Of a stretch of 8,111 nucleotides of DNA, positions 6,114 to 8,111 are shown piece by piece. A program made the position numbers and the translations under genes. The notes below the pieces were generated by a model. That model saw nothing but the letters and a program-made list of their open reading frames with translations. It did no database searches and was not told where the DNA came from. Source of the stretch: Planctomycetales bacterium (lineage in GTDB: Bacteria; Planctomycetota; Planctomycetia; Isosphaerales; Isosphaeraceae); assembly GCA_027451455.1 (NCBI GenBank), contig DAIDJI010000227.1, forward strand, positions 1 to 8,111. The letters are read 5' to 3'. The stretch's first letter is position 1; every line of letters starts with the position of its first letter.

Positions 6114-7187
6114 ATGCGGCCGATCTTCCCCTATCTGCGGGCACCCTTGCGGCTGCTCCTCTATTTGCGGTTCGTCCGGTATTTACTCTGGGAGTTCCGG
6201 TGGCCGGTACTGGTCTTTGTCGGGCTGGTGCTCGGCGGCGGCTGGGCTCTGCGTTGCGGGTATGGGAGCGATCCGCTCAGCTACGCCCGCGCCTGCCACG
6301 CCGTCTTCCTGATGATCTTCCTGGAGTCGTCGCTCGATTTCCCTGACGAATGGTATTTGCAACCGCTGTTTTTCCTGTTGCCGGTTTTCGGCCTGGGCGC
6401 GATCGCCGACTCGCTGATCCGGCTCGCGATCCTGATGTTCAACCGGAAGCAGAACCTGCCGGAGTGGAACCGCATGCTCGCTGCGCTCTGCCGCAACCAT
6501 TTCGTCGTGATCGGAGTCGGCAAGGTCGGTTACCAGGTGATCCTTGGCCTGCACGAGATGCGCGAGAGCATCGTCGCGATTGAGATGTCGGCCGGCTCGC
6601 CGTTCCTCGGCGAACTGTTCGACATGGGGATCCCCGTCATCCAGGGGAACGGGCGGATGGTCTCCGTGCTCGAGCAGGCCGGCGTCCGACGCGCCAGGGC
6701 GGTGATCGTCTCGACCAGTGACGACCTGACCAACCTCGACGCCGCAATCACCGCCCGCGAGCTCAACCCCGAGGCCCGGATCGTCCTCCGCCTCTTCGAC
6801 GAAACCCTCGCCACCAAGGTCGCCGGCGCCTTCGCGATGCCGACCATCTCCACCTCGCAGGTCGCCGCGCCGGCGTTCATCGCGGCAGCCACCGGACGGA
6901 AGGTCTATCATCCGCTTCAGCTCGCCGATCAGCAGGTCCACCTCACCGACATGGTCGTCTGCCCGACCGGCCGGCTCGTCGGCCGAAACGTCGGCGAACT
7001 CCAGGCCGATCGGCGGATCAACGTCGTGATGCACCAGAGCCGCCGGACCGGAATCGTCAACGTGAACCCCGACGGCGAGATCGTTCTCGCGGCCGATGAT
7101 ACCCTGCTCGTCATTGCACCAATGGGACCGATGCTCGCGCTCGTCGCCATGAACCAGCCGGGATCCGACGCGGCCATCGGACGTTAA
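6114..7187 (+). CDS. Potassium-channel-like membrane protein with NAD-binding RCK (TrkA-N/TrkA-C) domains
   Basis: The 357-aa product has a basic N-terminus, a first membrane helix (about 28-46, WPVLVFVGLVLGGGWAL), a re-entrant or pore-like region (about 58-80) and a second helix (about 82-109). The order matches two-helix channels with a cytoplasmic RCK gate. The TrkA-N Rossmann fold begins at VVIGVGKVGY (131-140, GxGxxG) with Glu157 at the end of strand 2, which favours NAD over NADP. It runs through NGRMVSVLEQAGVRRARAVIVSTSDD to about 245. A TrkA-C-like domain spans about 275-340. The canonical TVGYG filter is absent: the pore position reads FLMIFLESSLDFPDEW. Potassium conduction is therefore uncertain; a ligand-gated transporter or channel of other selectivity is possible. 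The ATG at 6114 fits the promoter and the hydrophobic start, though its ribosome site is weak. The gene is divergent from the DUF1801 gene. Confidence 0.87.
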   Translation: MRPIFPYLRAPLRLLLYLRFVRYLLWEFRWPVLVFVGLVLGGGWALRCGYGSDPLSYARACHAVFLMIFLESSLDFPDEWYLQPLFFLLPVFGLGAIADSLIRLAILMFNRKQNLPEWNRMLAALCRNHFVVIGVGKVGYQVILGLHEMRESIVAIEMSAGSPFLGELFDMGIPVIQGNGRMVSVLEQAGVRRARAVIVSTSDDLTNLDAAITARELNPEARIVLRLFDETLATKVAGAFAMPTISTSQVAAPAFIAAATGRKVYHPLQLADQQVHLTDMVVCPTGRLVGRNVGELQADRRINVVMHQSRRTGIVNVNPDGEIVLAADDTLLVIAPMGPMLALVAMNQPGSDAAIGR

Positions 7188-7256
7188 AGTCGAGCGAGAC
7201 CCCGTAAATCCAGGGCAGGATGCCATCGACCAAAAACACAAACACGTGAACTTCCA

Positions 7257-7292
7257 AGACTTTGATGCGAGCGAGAGGGCGTCAAAAAGTCT
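7257..7292. other. Bulged hairpin in a convergent intergenic region
   Basis: AGACTTT (7257-7263) pairs with AAAGTCT (7286-7292). After a 2-nt AA bulge, GATGC (7264-7268) pairs with GCGTC (7279-7283) through one G-T wobble, closing a 10-nt loop. It lies between the RCK gene and the convergent hybrid kinase and could act on either 3' end. No U-tract follows on either strand. Confidence 0.4.
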
Positions 7293-7328
7293 CGCTGGGT
7301 CTCGCTAGGTCTCGCTGAGTCTCGCGGC
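7289..7328. repeat. Four-copy tandem decamer repeat
   Basis: Four consecutive 10-bp units begin GTCTCGC: 7289, 7299, 7309 and 7319. The first three share GTCTCGCT, and the last diverges after seven bases. Inverted copies GAGCGAGA occur at 7192-7199 and 7269-7276, so the stretch 7190-7328 can fold in several ways. The function is unknown. Confidence 0.7.
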
Positions 7329-7352
7329 GCTGGGGCGTGGACGGGCGACGGG

Positions 7353-8111
7353 TCAGGCTGAAGGAGTGGGCCGAAGGGCCGGCCTGGGCGCCGCGGCGAG
7401 CAGGTCGAGCAGTGCGTCGGGGTCGACCGGCTTGGTGATGTGAGAGTCGAAGCCAGCTTCGATGGCCCGGCGTTTATCGGATTCCTGGCCGTAACCGCTG
7501 ACCGCGACGATCAGCGGCGGCCTCTGGGCGGGCTCGGCCCGGAGCTGACGGACGACCTCGTAACCGCTCATCTCGGGGAGTCCGACGTCGAGCAGAACGA
7601 CGTCCGGCTGATAGATCCGGAAGGCGAGCAGCGCGGCGGGTCCGTCGTGAACGACGCGGGTCTCATGGCCTCGGTGTTCGAGCAGGATCTGGAGGGTCCG
7701 GGCCATGTCGTCGGAGTCGTCCACCACAAGGATGCGGCGGCGGCCTTCGGCGACGGAGCGAGGCGTCAATGAGAGTGTCGGCGAGTCGGCATCGTCGGCC
7801 AGCGCGGGGAGTCTGACCTCGAACTCGGCGCCGGTGCCAGGTCCCTCGCTCCGCGCGGAGACCCGGCCGCCGTGCATCTCGGCGAGGCTGCGGACCAGGG
7901 TCAGACCGATCCCCAGGCCGCCCTGCGAGCGGTCGAGCCCTCCCTCGGCCTGGGTGAACAGGTCGAACATTTGAGGGAGCAGTTCGGGGGGGATGCCGAT
8001 CCCGTTGTCGCGGATCAGGATCACCGCCTCGTTGGCCTCTCGTCCGGCCGAGAGCGAGATCGACCCGCCTCGCGGGGTATACTTGGCGGCGTTGTTCAGC
8101 AGGTTGACGAG
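7353..8111 (-). CDS. Hybrid histidine kinase, C-terminal part with receiver domain (5' end outside window)
   Basis: The frame is open to the window edge and gives 252 visible residues. It starts in the N-box (LVNLLNNAAKYTPRGG) and has the G1 box DNGIGIP (about 35-41), an F-box-like MFDLFTQ (48-54) and the G2 box GGLGIGL (64-70). A linker (about 103-124) leads to a receiver domain (about 126-240) with the acidic pair Asp131-Asp132, the phospho-accepting Asp175 in LLDVGLPEMSG, and Lys in HITKPVD near the end. All key residues are present, so both halves look active. A receiver joined to the kinase C-terminus points to a phosphorelay or to feedback control of kinase output. The sensory part lies beyond the window. 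A GTG at 8024 is an internal valine codon, not a start. The gene is convergent with the RCK gene. Confidence 0.93.
   Translation of the reverse strand, partial: LVNLLNNAAKYTPRGGSISLSAGREANEAVILIRDNGIGIPPELLPQMFDLFTQAEGGLDRSQGGLGIGLTLVRSLAEMHGGRVSARSEGPGTGAEFEVRLPALADDADSPTLSLTPRSVAEGRRRILVVDDSDDMARTLQILLEHRGHETRVVHDGPAALLAFRIYQPDVVLLDVGLPEMSGYEVVRQLRAEPAQRPPLIVAVSGYGQESDKRRAIEAGFDSHITKPVDPDALLDLLAAAPRPALRPTPSA

Noticed and set aside
6183..7241. 352-codon open frame on the minus strand
   Set aside because: It is antisense to the RCK gene, whose Rossmann motif is unambiguous. The product is rich in Asp, Gly and Arg with no domain.
7289..7328. Possible CRISPR-like array
   Set aside because: The units are only 10 bp, directly abutting, with no spacers and no cas genes nearby.

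Overview
The window is high-GC, dense bacterial DNA with short intergenic gaps. It holds eight genes, two of them cut by the window edges, and one probable gene remnant. Several proteins look like families I associate with Planctomycetes, especially Isosphaeraceae-type genomes: a Uma2/DUF820 protein, a DUF1801 protein, and secreted clan GH-A-like and serine-hydrolase domains. That assignment rests on protein style and base composition and is inference. Nothing here suggests a phage, plasmid or CRISPR locus, and no tRNA or rRNA was seen.

Left part (1-3105). The 3' part of a membrane-type sensor histidine kinase (+) meets a convergent Uma2-family nuclease-like gene (-). The Uma2 gene is divergent from a small uncharacterised gene (+, 94 aa), and plausible sigma70-type promoters are visible for both. 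A short stretch that looks like the 5' remnant of a HEPN-like gene (1971-2075) follows. Next is a membrane-anchored, TPR-like protein (+) with a GTG start and a strong Shine-Dalgarno.

Middle (3106-6113). A REP-like inverted repeat lies between two convergent genes. Beyond it is a large minus-strand gene for a secreted 701-aa protein that joins a clan GH-A-like glycosidase domain to a serine beta-lactamase-like domain. A DUF1801 gene lies 73 bp upstream of it on the same strand and probably shares its transcript.

Right part (6114-8111). Divergent from the DUF1801 gene is a two-domain potassium-channel-like protein with an NAD-binding RCK domain but no canonical TVGYG selectivity filter. After an intergenic stretch with a folded hairpin and a four-copy decamer repeat comes the 3' end of a convergent hybrid histidine kinase with a C-terminal receiver domain.

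The genes do not form one obvious pathway; this looks like ordinary chromosome with sensing genes at both edges. The points most worth a second look are the glycosidase/serine-hydrolase fusion, the channel-like protein without a filter motif, and a 38-bp promoter-like element that occurs twice (32 of 38 positions identical) upstream of two unrelated minus-strand genes.
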